A model generated the notes under the pieces. That model was not told the DNA's origin. It was given only the letters and a program-made list of their open reading frames with translations, and searched no databases. Position numbers and translations under genes: made by a program. 64,000 nucleotides of DNA from Polaribacter huanghezhanensis (GTDB lineage Bacteria; Bacteroidota; Bacteroidia; Flavobacteriales; Flavobacteriaceae): the NCBI RefSeq assembly GCF_030444335.1, contig NZ_CP128595.1, positions 558,001-622,000 of the forward strand, written 5' to 3'. Shown here piece after piece: positions 7,345 to 15,378 of the stretch. How positions within the stretch are numbered: the first letter of the stretch is position 1; the number at the start of each line of letters is the position of its first letter.

Positions 7345-8246
7345 TAGAGATGAACATTATCATTAAGAGGATGAATAGCAATTTGAGAACGTAAATGCTC
7401 TGTGGTAGCAGAGAGGTAGATGGTAGTTGTTTTGATATCACTATGCCCCATCATTTTAGATAAACTATAGATATCACAACCTCCCTCTAGCATAAGTGTA
7501 GCAAAGGTGTGTCGCAACTTATGAATAGTAAACTGAAGTCCTGAAGCTTTTTTTAATTGATTGACCAGGAGTTTTAACCCAGAGCTTGTAAACCCACTAT
7601 TGCGATTGGAAGAAGTAAAAAATTCAGGACAGGTCTTGTACAGTTTTTTACGCTCTAAAAGATACCGATTCAGACTTTGAGCCAATGTACAGCTCATTGG
7701 AATAATCCGGTCTTTGTTTCCTTTTCCAAGGCGGACAAAAATAGTGAGGTTCTCTAGATCAACATCGTTCAGTTTTAGGTTCAACAGTTCACTCTTGCGA
7801 AGTCCTGCAAATAGGAACATGGAAAACAACGCATGATTTCTGTATTTTAGGTATTTGTGCGTATATGGATAGTTATAGGCAAATTCTAATAAACGCAATG
7901 CTTCTTGTTTTTTAAGTTTAGTAGGCAAAGACTTTTCTATGATTGGCAGTTCTAAGTCCTTGGCGTAATTCTTTTCTAGATGACCATTTTTAATGCACCA
8001 ACGAAAAAACACTAACAAGGTCATGTAGTAGGTTCTGTAGGTGGTAGCTTTCCAATTCTTAAGCATTCTTCCCTCTAAGAAGAACGTTTGTACGTTTTTC
8101 TCTGTTATGTCGCTTACAAGGGTAATTTTGGAAGCTCTTGCGTAATGTGAGATGTTCTGTCGGTAACGTCGTATCGTGTTTTTTGAAACCCCACGAATAT
8201 AAGTTGAATAATGACAAAAATCTTCTAATAATAATTCGATGTTCAT
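7344..8246 (-). CDS. Tyrosine recombinase (XerC/D-like integrase) 1
   Basis: I start the protein at the ATG at 8246 (300 residues). An in-frame ATG at 8360 would add 38 residues rich in Arg and Gln that run through the hexamer repeat and do not look like the family. It has a SAM-like N-terminal core-binding domain (about 1-105) and a catalytic domain with R150 (GLRKSEL), K175 (GKGNKDR), H242 and R245 (HKLRHTF), H268 (MGHSD) and nucleophile Y277. It should catalyse site-specific integration and excision or resolution. The tRNA-Ile scar at 8389-8433 lies 140 bp upstream, so this is one of two candidate integrases for that site. Confidence 0.85.
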   Translation of the reverse strand: MNIELLLEDFCHYSTYIRGVSKNTIRRYRQNISHYARASKITLVSDITEKNVQTFFLEGRMLKNWKATTYRTYYMTLLVFFRWCIKNGHLEKNYAKDLELPIIEKSLPTKLKKQEALRLLEFAYNYPYTHKYLKYRNHALFSMFLFAGLRKSELLNLKLNDVDLENLTIFVRLGKGNKDRIIPMSCTLAQSLNRYLLERKKLYKTCPEFFTSSNRNSGFTSSGLKLLVNQLKKASGLQFTIHKLRHTFATLMLEGGCDIYSLSKMMGHSDIKTTTIYLSATTEHLRSQIAIHPLNDNVHL

Positions 8247-8295
8247 ATATAGATTTATATAGGCAATCGCTATTACAAGAATATTTTTGGTATTC

Positions 8296-8313
8296 TGCCT
8301 CTGCCTCTGCCTC
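8296..8313. repeat. Three tandem copies of CTGCCT
   Basis: A GC-rich hexamer is repeated three times in an AT-rich gap between integrase 1 and the tRNA scar. Its function is unknown; it could be an integrase-binding or slippage site. Confidence 0.5.
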
Positions 8314-8388
8314 ACTTCAGGAGTGGGTTCGAGACAGTTGTTTTTTGACTTACAAATCACAAGAATTCGTGAATTTATAAGGACTATC

Positions 8389-8433
8389 GGTGCGCATGCT
8401 AGGACTTGAACCTAGGACCTCATCATTATCAGG
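8389..8433 (-). tRNA. 3' half of tRNA-Ile(GAT), attachment-site scar
   Basis: On the minus strand this reads from the anticodon loop CTGATAA (anticodon GAT), through the 3' anticodon stem TGATG and AGGTC, to a perfect T-arm CTAGG-TTCAAGT-CCTAG, then an acceptor strand and ACC. The 5' half is absent: no D-arm or matching GCGCATG is found upstream. Such a fragment, cut at the anticodon loop, is typical of an att site left by a tyrosine integrase. By orientation, the intact tRNA and the element it belongs to should lie towards higher coordinates. Confidence 0.75.
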
Positions 8434-8473
8434 AATCCACCCATACTTCAATCCCTATATCTTGTTATTTCAT

Positions 8474-8493
8474 AAGGGTTTTAGCCCTTTTTT
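8474..8493 (+). terminator. Small hairpin with T-run
   Basis: AAGGG and CCCTT form a short stem followed by six or more T. It lies in the 8434-8667 gap, which otherwise shows no gene. Confidence 0.35.
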
Positions 8494-8667
8494 GATAAAA
8501 TAATATGTCTTTTTCAATGACCACCTCCCTACAGCGTATTCTTCTTTGTAATAGTGATACTTATCTATTAAAGCTTAATACCATTTTCATGTAGCAAAAA
8601 ATGGTGAATTGATAAATGTATCGACATCTTTAGTCTAACATGATAATTCATGACAAACAAGAAATCT

Positions 8668-9600
8668 TTAATAAGAGAGTTTTTCAATAAACAGTCTTGA
8701 GTTTTCTGATTTAATAGAACGTAGGTACCTTTCAGTCATTAGAGTGGATGAATGTCCCAAAACATTCATGATGCTAATAATATCCGCATTTTGTTTGGCA
8801 AGTGTACAGGCGAATGTATGCCGAAAACGATGAATATGAAATTTCACTCCAGATAATCGTATATACTTATCTACCCAATGTTTTAAACCATGATCTGTGA
8901 ATGCTCTGTCTTGTCTACTAGAGACAATCAAATGTTCACATTTTAACCGTCTTTTCTTACACAGCTTTAAATAGGATTTTAAGTTCATGAGTAGTGAATA
9001 GTGGAGTGGAATGAATCGACTCTTTCTTGATTTGGAAGTTTTACCATTGATAAATAAGGTTCGCTCTTCAAAATCTATATCATAGGTACGAAGCCCTAAG
9101 AGTTCTCCCCTACGGATTCCTGTATAGAGCAAAATGCTCACAATCACTAAATCACGTTTATACATAAATTCATCTTCTGAATTATTTAAGGCAATGGCTG
9201 AGATAATTTTTGATACTTCTGATTCATTTAAAGCCTTTTCATCTTCATAGGTCGGGTTGGGAGGTTTTACAATCTTTTTAGATAGAGAATATTTTTCTAT
9301 ATAATCATGTTCTTCCAACCATCTAAAAAACACCATCAGTTTATTGTAATAGGTACGAATGGTAGAAACTTTAAGTTCAATGCCATTACCCTTGGCTCTT
9401 TCCCCTAAACGTTTAAAGAACTCACTGACCATAAATGGCTTTATATCCTCGGGAGTTTCAACTTCAGGGATCAAATTTAAAAAATTGTTTAATACCTCTC
9501 TATACCCTATCATTGTCTTAGGACGTAATTTCTTGGAGTATTCACACTCTGTAAGATATCGTTCAAAGCAATTCCTTATTTTATTTGTTTGTTCAGCCAT
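8668..9600 (-). CDS. Tyrosine recombinase (XerC/D-like integrase) 2
   Basis: The protein has 310 residues, with a SAM-like core-binding domain (about 8-105) followed by the catalytic domain: R163 (GIRRGEL), H257 and R260 (HIHRFRHTF), H283 (LGHSS) and nucleophile Y292. It is only distantly similar to integrase 1, so it is not a recent duplicate. It is encoded on the other side of the tRNA-Ile scar and could be the enzyme that used it. In related mobile elements, pairs of such recombinases may act together. The start MAEQTNK is at a typical position, with no better alternative. Confidence 0.85.
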   Translation of the reverse strand: MAEQTNKIRNCFERYLTECEYSKKLRPKTMIGYREVLNNFLNLIPEVETPEDIKPFMVSEFFKRLGERAKGNGIELKVSTIRTYYNKLMVFFRWLEEHDYIEKYSLSKKIVKPPNPTYEDEKALNESEVSKIISAIALNNSEDEFMYKRDLVIVSILLYTGIRRGELLGLRTYDIDFEERTLFINGKTSKSRKSRFIPLHYSLLMNLKSYLKLCKKRRLKCEHLIVSSRQDRAFTDHGLKHWVDKYIRLSGVKFHIHRFRHTFACTLAKQNADIISIMNVLGHSSTLMTERYLRSIKSENSRLFIEKLSY

Positions 9601-9707
9601 ATTCTTATCAAACTATATCCGAAGCAAAAACCCAAGTCTTGCCTTTAGGTACAGGAAACCAGTGTGGCAGACTGTAAAAAAACCAGCCTAGGAATAAAAT
9701 ACAAACT

Positions 9708-10898
9708 ATGATAGATAGTTCAAATTCCAATATTTCCTATTTTGCACAAGTAGATTTTAGGGACGATAATCGCCTATTCGGTATTAAGCAATTAGATCGT
9801 ATGGTGGGAATGTACCTACTAGGAAAAACAGGGGCAGGAAAAACGAACGTTTTAGAGGTTCTACTACAGCAAGATTTTTATCATAATAGAGGCGTTTGTG
9901 TATTGGATGTCAATGGAGATTTGGTTAAAAAAATGAGAGAACAAATCCCAAAGCATCGGCAAAAGGATCTTATTTATTTAGATGCTTCTAATCCACATCA
10001 GGAATGGGGTTACAACCCCCTTAAAAAAGTAAGTTATCATCACAGGCATTTGATTGCCTCTCATATCATTGAAACTTTTCAGAAATTATGGGGACAACAG
10101 GCTTGGGGAGTTCGGCTAGAATTCATTCTTCGTAATGTGATATTAAGCTTGTTAGATTTACCCAAAACATCCTTTTCTGATATCACTAGAATTTTAACGG
10201 ATGATGTCTTTAGAATGGGGTGCATGGAACATATTGTTTCTAAAGAAGTACAAGACTTTTGGAAACACCAATTCCCTAAGTTTTCTAAAGCGGATGTCCT
10301 GCCTGTGCTCAACAAGGTCGGAAGTTTTATGGCGATTCCTACGATAAAGAAAATACTAGTTGAGAACAAAAAACAATTGTCCATCAATCAGATTATCAAT
10401 CAAGAGAAAATATTCTTGGTAAATCTATCCAAAGGAAGTTTGGGGGCTGATGCTTCTCATCTGTTAGGCTCCTTGCTTTTAAGTTCTTTGTCTTCTGCTG
10501 GATTTCATAGGGTGATGATTCCAGAGAAGAAACGTAAACCCTTTTTCATTTATCTTGATGAGTTCCATAATTTCACAACATTGTCGCTGGTCAATATGTT
10601 CTCTGAGCTTAGAAAATTTAGTATTGGTTTTGTAATTTCTCATCAATATTTAGGGCAAATTTCTCCAAAAATTAGAGATGCCGTACTTGGGAATGTCGCC
10701 AGTATCCTCTGTTTTCGTATTTCATATAATGATGCCAAGTATATGGCGCAAGAGTTCTATCCCACTTTTAAAGCCAATGATTTTATAAGTCTTGAAAACT
10801 ATCATGTCTATTTACGGCTTTTGGTTGATGGTAAAATCTCACCTCCTTTCTCCGCTAAGACAATTCCTTTTGATTGGTTACAATTACCAAAAGGCTAG
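9708..10898 (+). CDS. VirD4/HerA-like P-loop ATPase (coupling-protein family)
   Basis: The protein has 396 residues. The Walker A motif LGKTGAGKT is at 38-46 and Walker B FIYLDEFH is at 280-287. The segment CVLDVNGDLVKKM and the glutamine-type motif VISHQYLGQI fit the T4SS coupling-protein/HerA/FtsK superfamily. There is no N-terminal membrane segment, unlike a classical VirD4, so it may be a soluble DNA-pumping ATPase or need a membrane partner. It starts a rightward run of element genes (ATPase, RadC, Dam). Likely role: DNA movement during transfer. No relaxase is seen nearby. Confidence 0.75.
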   Translation: MIDSSNSNISYFAQVDFRDDNRLFGIKQLDRMVGMYLLGKTGAGKTNVLEVLLQQDFYHNRGVCVLDVNGDLVKKMREQIPKHRQKDLIYLDASNPHQEWGYNPLKKVSYHHRHLIASHIIETFQKLWGQQAWGVRLEFILRNVILSLLDLPKTSFSDITRILTDDVFRMGCMEHIVSKEVQDFWKHQFPKFSKADVLPVLNKVGSFMAIPTIKKILVENKKQLSINQIINQEKIFLVNLSKGSLGADASHLLGSLLLSSLSSAGFHRVMIPEKKRKPFFIYLDEFHNFTTLSLVNMFSELRKFSIGFVISHQYLGQISPKIRDAVLGNVASILCFRISYNDAKYMAQEFYPTFKANDFISLENYHVYLRLLVDGKISPPFSAKTIPFDWLQLPKG

Positions 10899-10958
10899 AC
10901 TACATCAAATTATTGATTGCTTCATACTGATATGGAATAACCTTAAATTACATATCAA

Positions 10959-11426
10959 ATGAAAACAAATACACTTTCTACCCAATTATTGGGTAGTTAC
11001 GAAATAGAAATTCACTACAAACGCCCTTTGTTTAATAGTATGAAATCTATTAAAGGAATCGATGATGCAACAGCATGTTTCAAATCATTTATCCATCCAT
11101 TACGTATGGATTTAAAAGAATTTTTTTTAGTAATGCTGCTAACCAATAGCAACCGATTGATTGGGTTTTCAGAAGTTGGGAGTGGAACCAGTACAGGTGT
11201 TATGGTCAATCTTAAAGAAATCTTTCAGTTAATCCTTAAAACCCATGCCACAGCTTTTATTGTTTGCCACAATCATCCTTCGGGGAAATTAATTATTTCT
11301 GAATCAGATAAAAAGCAAACTAAAAAACTACAACAAATCGCAAAAATCATGGAAGTAACTCTTTTAGACCATATCATTATCACTTCGGAGTCTTCTCTTT
11401 CTTTTTCTGGAGAAGGTATTCTTTAA
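10959..11426 (+). CDS. RadC-family JAB domain protein of mobile elements
   Basis: The protein has 155 residues and is essentially the RadC JAB (MPN+) domain alone, without the helix-hairpin-helix of chromosomal RadC. The metal-binding residues are complete: H104, H106, S114 and D117 in CHNHPSGKLIISESD. Short RadC proteins of this kind are common on Bacteroidota plasmids and integrative elements, where their substrate is not settled (DNA repair or anti-restriction roles have been proposed). It follows the ATPase and precedes the Dam methylase. Confidence 0.85.
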   Translation: MKTNTLSTQLLGSYEIEIHYKRPLFNSMKSIKGIDDATACFKSFIHPLRMDLKEFFLVMLLTNSNRLIGFSEVGSGTSTGVMVNLKEIFQLILKTHATAFIVCHNHPSGKLIISESDKKQTKKLQQIAKIMEVTLLDHIIITSESSLSFSGEGIL

Positions 11427-11476
11427 TTAGAAACTCCTAATTCATTATTACTCGCCCTAATCTTCTACCCTTTACA

Positions 11477-12277
11477 ATGCCTAAAACCCCCATCACTTAT
11501 TACGGCGGAAAAATCAATATGGTATCTACGATACTGCCATTAATTCCTAAACATAGGATATATACGGAAAGTTTTTTTGGAGGAGGCGCAATCTTCTTTG
11601 CAAAAGAACCATCCAAGGCGGAAGTAATCAATGACACCAATAACATGGTCGTAAACTTCTTTGAGGTGGTAAAAACAGATTTTGATAGACTCAAATTAAA
11701 AATTGAAGCTACCCTATTCTCAAGAGCCAGTTATACCGTTGCAAACATGATATACAAAATGCCACACTTGTTTGATAAAATACAACAAGCTTGGTCATTT
11801 TATATCGCTACCAACATGGGGTTTTCCTGTCAGATAGGTTCTTGGGGCTACGATAAGTATGGTAAACGAGTCAAAGCTTTTCAAAACAAAAAACTACTCT
11901 TTAATAAGGATATGTACAAACGTTTAGAAAATGCACAGATTGAGAATAATAATGCTTGCAAAGTAATCAGTAGTAGAGACACCGAAGATGCCTTTCATTA
12001 TGTAGACCCACCATACATTGATGCTAATCAAGGGCATTATGGGGGCTATACTGAAAGCGATTACAAGCAATTGCTTGATACATTATCTAAACTCAAAGGA
12101 AAGTTTTTATTGAGTTCCTATCCTTCAAAATTATTGGATTCATATATCCAAAAAAACGGATGGCACACCAAAACTTTTGATAAGCCTTTATCTGCAAGAA
12201 AAGCGGTTGAAGGTAAATCGAGAGGACGAAAAATAGAAGTGTTAACAGCAAACTACTCGCTAAACGAGATTAAATAA
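11477..12277 (+). CDS. D12-class (Dam-like) DNA adenine N6-methyltransferase
   Basis: The protein has 266 residues. Motif I, FFGGGAIFFAK (33-43), binds S-adenosylmethionine, and motif IV is DPPY (177-180); the start TPITYYGGK is typical of the family. It methylates adenine in a short DNA target. No restriction endonuclease is encoded next to it, so this is an orphan methylase. On mobile elements such enzymes usually protect against host restriction or regulate element genes. The target cannot be read from the sequence. Confidence 0.85.
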   Translation: MPKTPITYYGGKINMVSTILPLIPKHRIYTESFFGGGAIFFAKEPSKAEVINDTNNMVVNFFEVVKTDFDRLKLKIEATLFSRASYTVANMIYKMPHLFDKIQQAWSFYIATNMGFSCQIGSWGYDKYGKRVKAFQNKKLLFNKDMYKRLENAQIENNNACKVISSRDTEDAFHYVDPPYIDANQGHYGGYTESDYKQLLDTLSKLKGKFLLSSYPSKLLDSYIQKNGWHTKTFDKPLSARKAVEGKSRGRKIEVLTANYSLNEIK

Positions 12278-12330
12278 TACATCAAAATAGAATACTAATC
12301 TGTGCGATTCGCACTAAAAATTAAATACAA

Positions 12331-12936
12331 ATGAATATTAAACAACGAAAATTAATACTCCACTTTTTAGAAATGTTGGAGAAACTAATGACGAATTCTT
12401 CAATGCCAAAATTGATTCCAGATTTGTCTGATTTACAAAATTTCTTAACAAGAGATGAACTGATTGAAATTGCTCTCTGGATATGTTTGGTTTGTGATAA
12501 GTCTTCACTTGCTAGAAAGAGTGATGCTAAACTTTTAAAACTTATTGGAAACAATCGTTTTATCCTATCCTATACGATCAAACAGTGGAAAGCAGGAATT
12601 ACTGCAACACCTACCATGTCACAAGAAGAAGTGTATGAATTCTTTGACCATTTTCAGCTCGGTGCTCATTACTTACGTGATAAACCAGTAGAATATTGGG
12701 ATGAATATGACCGAAGTAATTACTATTCCATTTTATTCAAACATGGAAAGACAAGAAGGGTGTTTGCCATATTCACTACTGATGTAGATGATAAGGACAA
12801 ATATGCTGTAACTACAAAACCCTCTTTCTTTTTTGATACCAAACAAGAAGCAGAAATTGAACTGCTATCTATTATAGCTGAGAAAAAGTTTAAAAAAGAA
12901 GAGTTAAAGATTATGTCTTTATGGAAAATTAATTAA
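12331..12936 (+). CDS. Mobile-element protein of unknown function, paralogue A
   Basis: The protein has 201 residues and belongs to no family that I recognise. Residues about 35-95 contain LTRDELIEIALW and LLKLIGNNRFILSYTIKQW, which recur in altered form in the next gene. The C-terminal half (DKPVEYWDEYDRSNYYSILF, TTKPSFFFDTKQEAE) looks like a compact alpha/beta domain that the neighbour lacks. There is no signal peptide or membrane segment. It is probably an accessory protein of the element. Confidence 0.6.
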   Translation: MNIKQRKLILHFLEMLEKLMTNSSMPKLIPDLSDLQNFLTRDELIEIALWICLVCDKSSLARKSDAKLLKLIGNNRFILSYTIKQWKAGITATPTMSQEEVYEFFDHFQLGAHYLRDKPVEYWDEYDRSNYYSILFKHGKTRRVFAIFTTDVDDKDKYAVTTKPSFFFDTKQEAEIELLSIIAEKKFKKEELKIMSLWKIN

Positions 12937-13002
12937 GTGTCGAGAATCGACAAACAATTTAATAATAACCCGTATCAAATAGATACACAAAACCCAAGTA
13001 TT

Positions 13003-13341
13003 ATGGAAACAAATAAAAAATCCTTAATGAAACATTTTGCAGCCGTTTTAAGAAAACGTGCTTTAGCAACAACAGAAATCAATGAGCCTGTGAACCCACA
13101 AATCTTAAAGTTCTTTACACGTAAAGACCTTATTCAGATTATTAACGATTCGCACAATGGTGCTATTCCTAAAGAACATAATCTTATGGAAATGGAAAAC
13201 CAAGAATTACTTACCCTTATTGGGGATGATATGTTTATTATCTCATACATAACACGTAAGTGGTGCCGAGAGCCTCAAAAGGTAGATAAAGAAGTTTCTC
13301 AAATAGTAAAACTTCCTATGAACAAAAAACCTAAAAAGTAA
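13003..13341 (+). CDS. Mobile-element protein of unknown function, paralogue B
   Basis: The protein has 112 residues from the ATG at 13003; a GTG at 12937, directly after the previous stop, could add 22 residues. The core FTRKDLIQIINDS and LLTLIGDDMFIISYITRKW matches the same block in the preceding gene (FLTRDELIEI and LLKLIGNNRFILSYTIKQW), so the two arose by duplication of this part. The tail is basic (KKPKK). The function is unknown. Genes A, B and the next one are closely spaced and probably co-transcribed. Confidence 0.55.
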   Translation: METNKKSLMKHFAAVLRKRALATTEINEPVNPQILKFFTRKDLIQIINDSHNGAIPKEHNLMEMENQELLTLIGDDMFIISYITRKWCREPQKVDKEVSQIVKLPMNKKPKK

Positions 13342-13346
13342 TTCTT

Positions 13347-13778
13347 ATGAAAGATAACTATTTAGATTTCTTTGAGGATAAAGACAAAGCGATAGATCAT
13401 GCATTATGGCTTAACTTTAAATACCGTATTGCCAATATTACATTTGGTGTTATTGCTGGACCTGATAACAATTGGGCGGTACTTGAAGAAGCTACTTCCA
13501 AGGAAATGGAAATGCCTTTTTTGAATGTTCTTCCGAATGATTACTCAAAAATGAGTTATCGAAACCTAAGACATATAAAAATGGATAGCAATCCTTTGCC
13601 TCATTTTGAAGAACTCTTTGGTGCTTTTTCTACGATGGATGGCGAACTACTGCGGTTTATTCTTCAAACTAAAATACCTCTCGAGAAAATTATCCGACAT
13701 GAGTTGGCTAGTAGAGGGTTTGATAAAAATCATCGTTGGTGCGGATTTGATAAGGCTCAAAAGATTTGGCTTAAATAA
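13347..13778 (+). CDS. Conserved mobile-element hypothetical protein
   Basis: The protein has 143 residues and starts six bases after paralogue B. It has no signal peptide or membrane segment. The end, IPLEKIIRHELASRGFDKNH then RWCGFDKAQKIWL, is of a type I associate with hypothetical proteins of Bacteroidota conjugative elements, with a charged helix and a conserved Gly-Phe-Asp-Lys repeat (RGFDKNH and CGFDKAQ). No biochemical role can be assigned. Confidence 0.55.
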   Translation: MKDNYLDFFEDKDKAIDHALWLNFKYRIANITFGVIAGPDNNWAVLEEATSKEMEMPFLNVLPNDYSKMSYRNLRHIKMDSNPLPHFEELFGAFSTMDGELLRFILQTKIPLEKIIRHELASRGFDKNHRWCGFDKAQKIWLK

Positions 13779-13849
13779 TTGAATATCAATTTAAAACATT
13801 TCATTACTATGGAATGTTTTTTTAAATTAGTAGCTCTAAAAAGAAAACT

Positions 13850-14413
13850 ATGATTACTAAAAATTCTAAAATTTGGAAATATATTTCAAATCTTTTCCTA
13901 TCGATTGACCAACTTGGAAATGCAATTGCTGGCGGTAACCCTGATAATACGATTTCTGCCAGAGTTGGTTACTACAATCATCATTATTACATTAGTAAGA
14001 AAGATGTGCCTTGGTATTGGTCTTTATTTGAAAAAATAATTGATGCGACTTTCCTTCCTGTTGATGGTAAAGATCATTGTCATGAAGCGTATCATAATGA
14101 TGCAGGAGAAATTTTTGATAATCGAGTAACGGATGTTTTAATTACTATTGCTGCTGTAATTATTATTATAAGTTGTATACCTATAGCCTTAATTTTATAT
14201 CTATCATCTGCAATACGGATTGTAAAAAGGAAAAAAATTGAACGTGATGATAATTTAAGAAAACGCTTCTTTTCTTCTACATCTCAATTGATCAGTTCAC
14301 TCCAAGAAATCGAAGAACATGGTTTAGATTTTGATCTTCAGAAACCTAAACAAGAACTGAAAATACTTATTGAAAAAGTTGAAGACCTAAAAGAGAAATT
14401 TAAAATTTCTTAA
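13850..14413 (+). CDS. Membrane-anchored hypothetical protein of mobile elements
   Basis: The protein has 187 residues in three parts. A soluble N-terminal domain (about 15-85) has the pattern IDQLGNAIAGGNPDNTISAR and FEKIIDATF with DGKDHCHEAY, found in small phage and element proteins of unknown function. A long hydrophobic stretch (about 98-122) follows, then a charged helical tail (about 125-187) that could form a coiled coil. It stands alone with its own terminator (14422-14445). It marks the right end of the rightward element gene run. Confidence 0.55.
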   Translation: MITKNSKIWKYISNLFLSIDQLGNAIAGGNPDNTISARVGYYNHHYYISKKDVPWYWSLFEKIIDATFLPVDGKDHCHEAYHNDAGEIFDNRVTDVLITIAAVIIIISCIPIALILYLSSAIRIVKRKKIERDDNLRKRFFSSTSQLISSLQEIEEHGLDFDLQKPKQELKILIEKVEDLKEKFKIS

Positions 14414-14421
14414 ATAACAAA

Positions 14422-14445
14422 AGCACTCAAATAATATTGAGTGCT
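14422..14445 (+). terminator. Hairpin terminator
   Basis: The perfect 9-bp stem AGCACTCAA / TTGAGTGCT with a 6-nt loop is followed by CTTT, just after the stop of the preceding gene. Confidence 0.7.
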
Positions 14446-14473
14446 CTTTAGCTACGCTATTTTCTTTTTATAT

Positions 14474-14818
14474 CTACTCTATAAATCTAATGACTACTCC
14501 TTTAACATTTGCAAGGCCTTCTTGTAGGTTAATAATTGCATTACCTCCAATAGAAGCTGCTTTTTCTTTTAATGTTCGATAGATTTTCTTATCAGAACGA
14601 GATAAACCTACAACATATTTTGAAGTTGAAACAGTGCCAATTTCAATATATTTCCTTGTTGGTTGTTTAGAAATAAATACTTTAATGTCATCTGGGTTTG
14701 TTTTTGTAAAACTTTCTGTAGAAGTTTTGAGAATTGAGGATGTTTTACAAGCTTGGAAAGATGAAACTCCAATTAGTAGCGTACACGCTAAAAAAATCTT
14801 AAATACTGCTTTTTTCAT
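14474..14818 (-). CDS. Small lipoprotein, DUF4156/YbjQ-like
   Basis: The protein has 114 residues with a lipoprotein signal peptide ending near SSFQAC (Cys24). The mature part follows the layout of small envelope lipoproteins: a strand pair KYIEIGTVST, a helix LKEKAASIGGNAIINL and a final strand VKGVVIRF. The function is unknown. It is transcribed away from the XRE gene at 14971. Its promoter has a TATATTTG box (14874-14881, minus), and a 20-bp palindrome covers the -33 region, so control by that regulator is likely. Confidence 0.65.
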   Translation of the reverse strand: MKKAVFKIFLACTLLIGVSSFQACKTSSILKTSTESFTKTNPDDIKVFISKQPTRKYIEIGTVSTSKYVVGLSRSDKKIYRTLKEKAASIGGNAIINLQEGLANVKGVVIRFIE

Positions 14819-14873
14819 AAAAATGGTTTTAATTGCCTTGACCCGAAAGACGTTGATTAATTATGAGTCAAGT

Positions 14874-14881
14874 CAAATATA
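14874..14881 (-). promoter_or_regulatory. TAnnTTTG -7 box of the small lipoprotein gene
   Basis: The minus strand reads TATATTTG. A TTG about 22 nt further upstream, inside the palindrome, gives an acceptable -33 element. Confidence 0.55.
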
Positions 14882-14897
14882 GTAATAAAATCAATTG

Positions 14898-14917
14898 ACA
14901 CGACAATATTGTCGTGT
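14898..14917. promoter_or_regulatory. 20-bp perfect palindrome, probable XRE operator
   Basis: ACACGACAATATTGTCGTGT is fully self-complementary. It lies between the divergent lipoprotein and XRE genes and covers the -33 element of the lipoprotein promoter, as a repressor site would. Confidence 0.75.
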
Positions 14918-14970
14918 TTGTTTTGTAAAATTACTTATACTTTCATTTACTTATAATAAGTACATTATTT

Positions 14971-15198
14971 ATGAAGGAAAATGAAGTAGATTTATTTATT
15001 AATGATATTGGAAAGCGAATTCGTGAATTTCGTAAAAATCAAAAAATGACTCAATTAGATTTAGCCATAAAGTCTAATGTTGATGAACGTCAAATTCAGC
15101 GATTAGAATCTAGTCATACTTCAGCAACTCTTAAAACTTTATACAAAGTAATCAAAGGTTTAGAGACTGACTTTGAAACATTCTTTAAAGGAATATAA
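14971..15198 (+). CDS. Small XRE-family regulator
   Basis: The protein has 75 residues and is almost entirely one XRE helix-turn-helix (IGKRIREFRKNQKMTQLDLA, then ERQIQRLESSHTSATLKTLY). It is probably a dimeric repressor. The 20-bp palindrome at 14898-14917, about 55 bp upstream, is the obvious binding site and would let it control itself and the divergent lipoprotein gene. The 180 bp after its stop, up to 15378, is AT-rich and shows no gene. Confidence 0.8.
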   Translation: MKENEVDLFINDIGKRIREFRKNQKMTQLDLAIKSNVDERQIQRLESSHTSATLKTLYKVIKGLETDFETFFKGI

Positions 15199-15378
15199 AT
15201 TTAGATATTTTTAATTTAGTAGTATTTTTTATAGAATAGAATTAAATACAAATTCTTACATTTACTTTTACAAACATTAGACATCGTCCGTTTTTAGAAC
15301 GTTTCCTTTATTTAACTTACTGGTTTTAAAATGTCAACTACAACTTGCTTTTTATAAGTACTAATTTGAAGCATTACA

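Noticed and set aside
8246..8360. N-terminal extension of integrase 1 (start at 8360)
   Set aside because: The extra 38 residues are encoded partly by the CTGCCT repeat and do not resemble the integrase family, while ATG 8246 gives a standard length.
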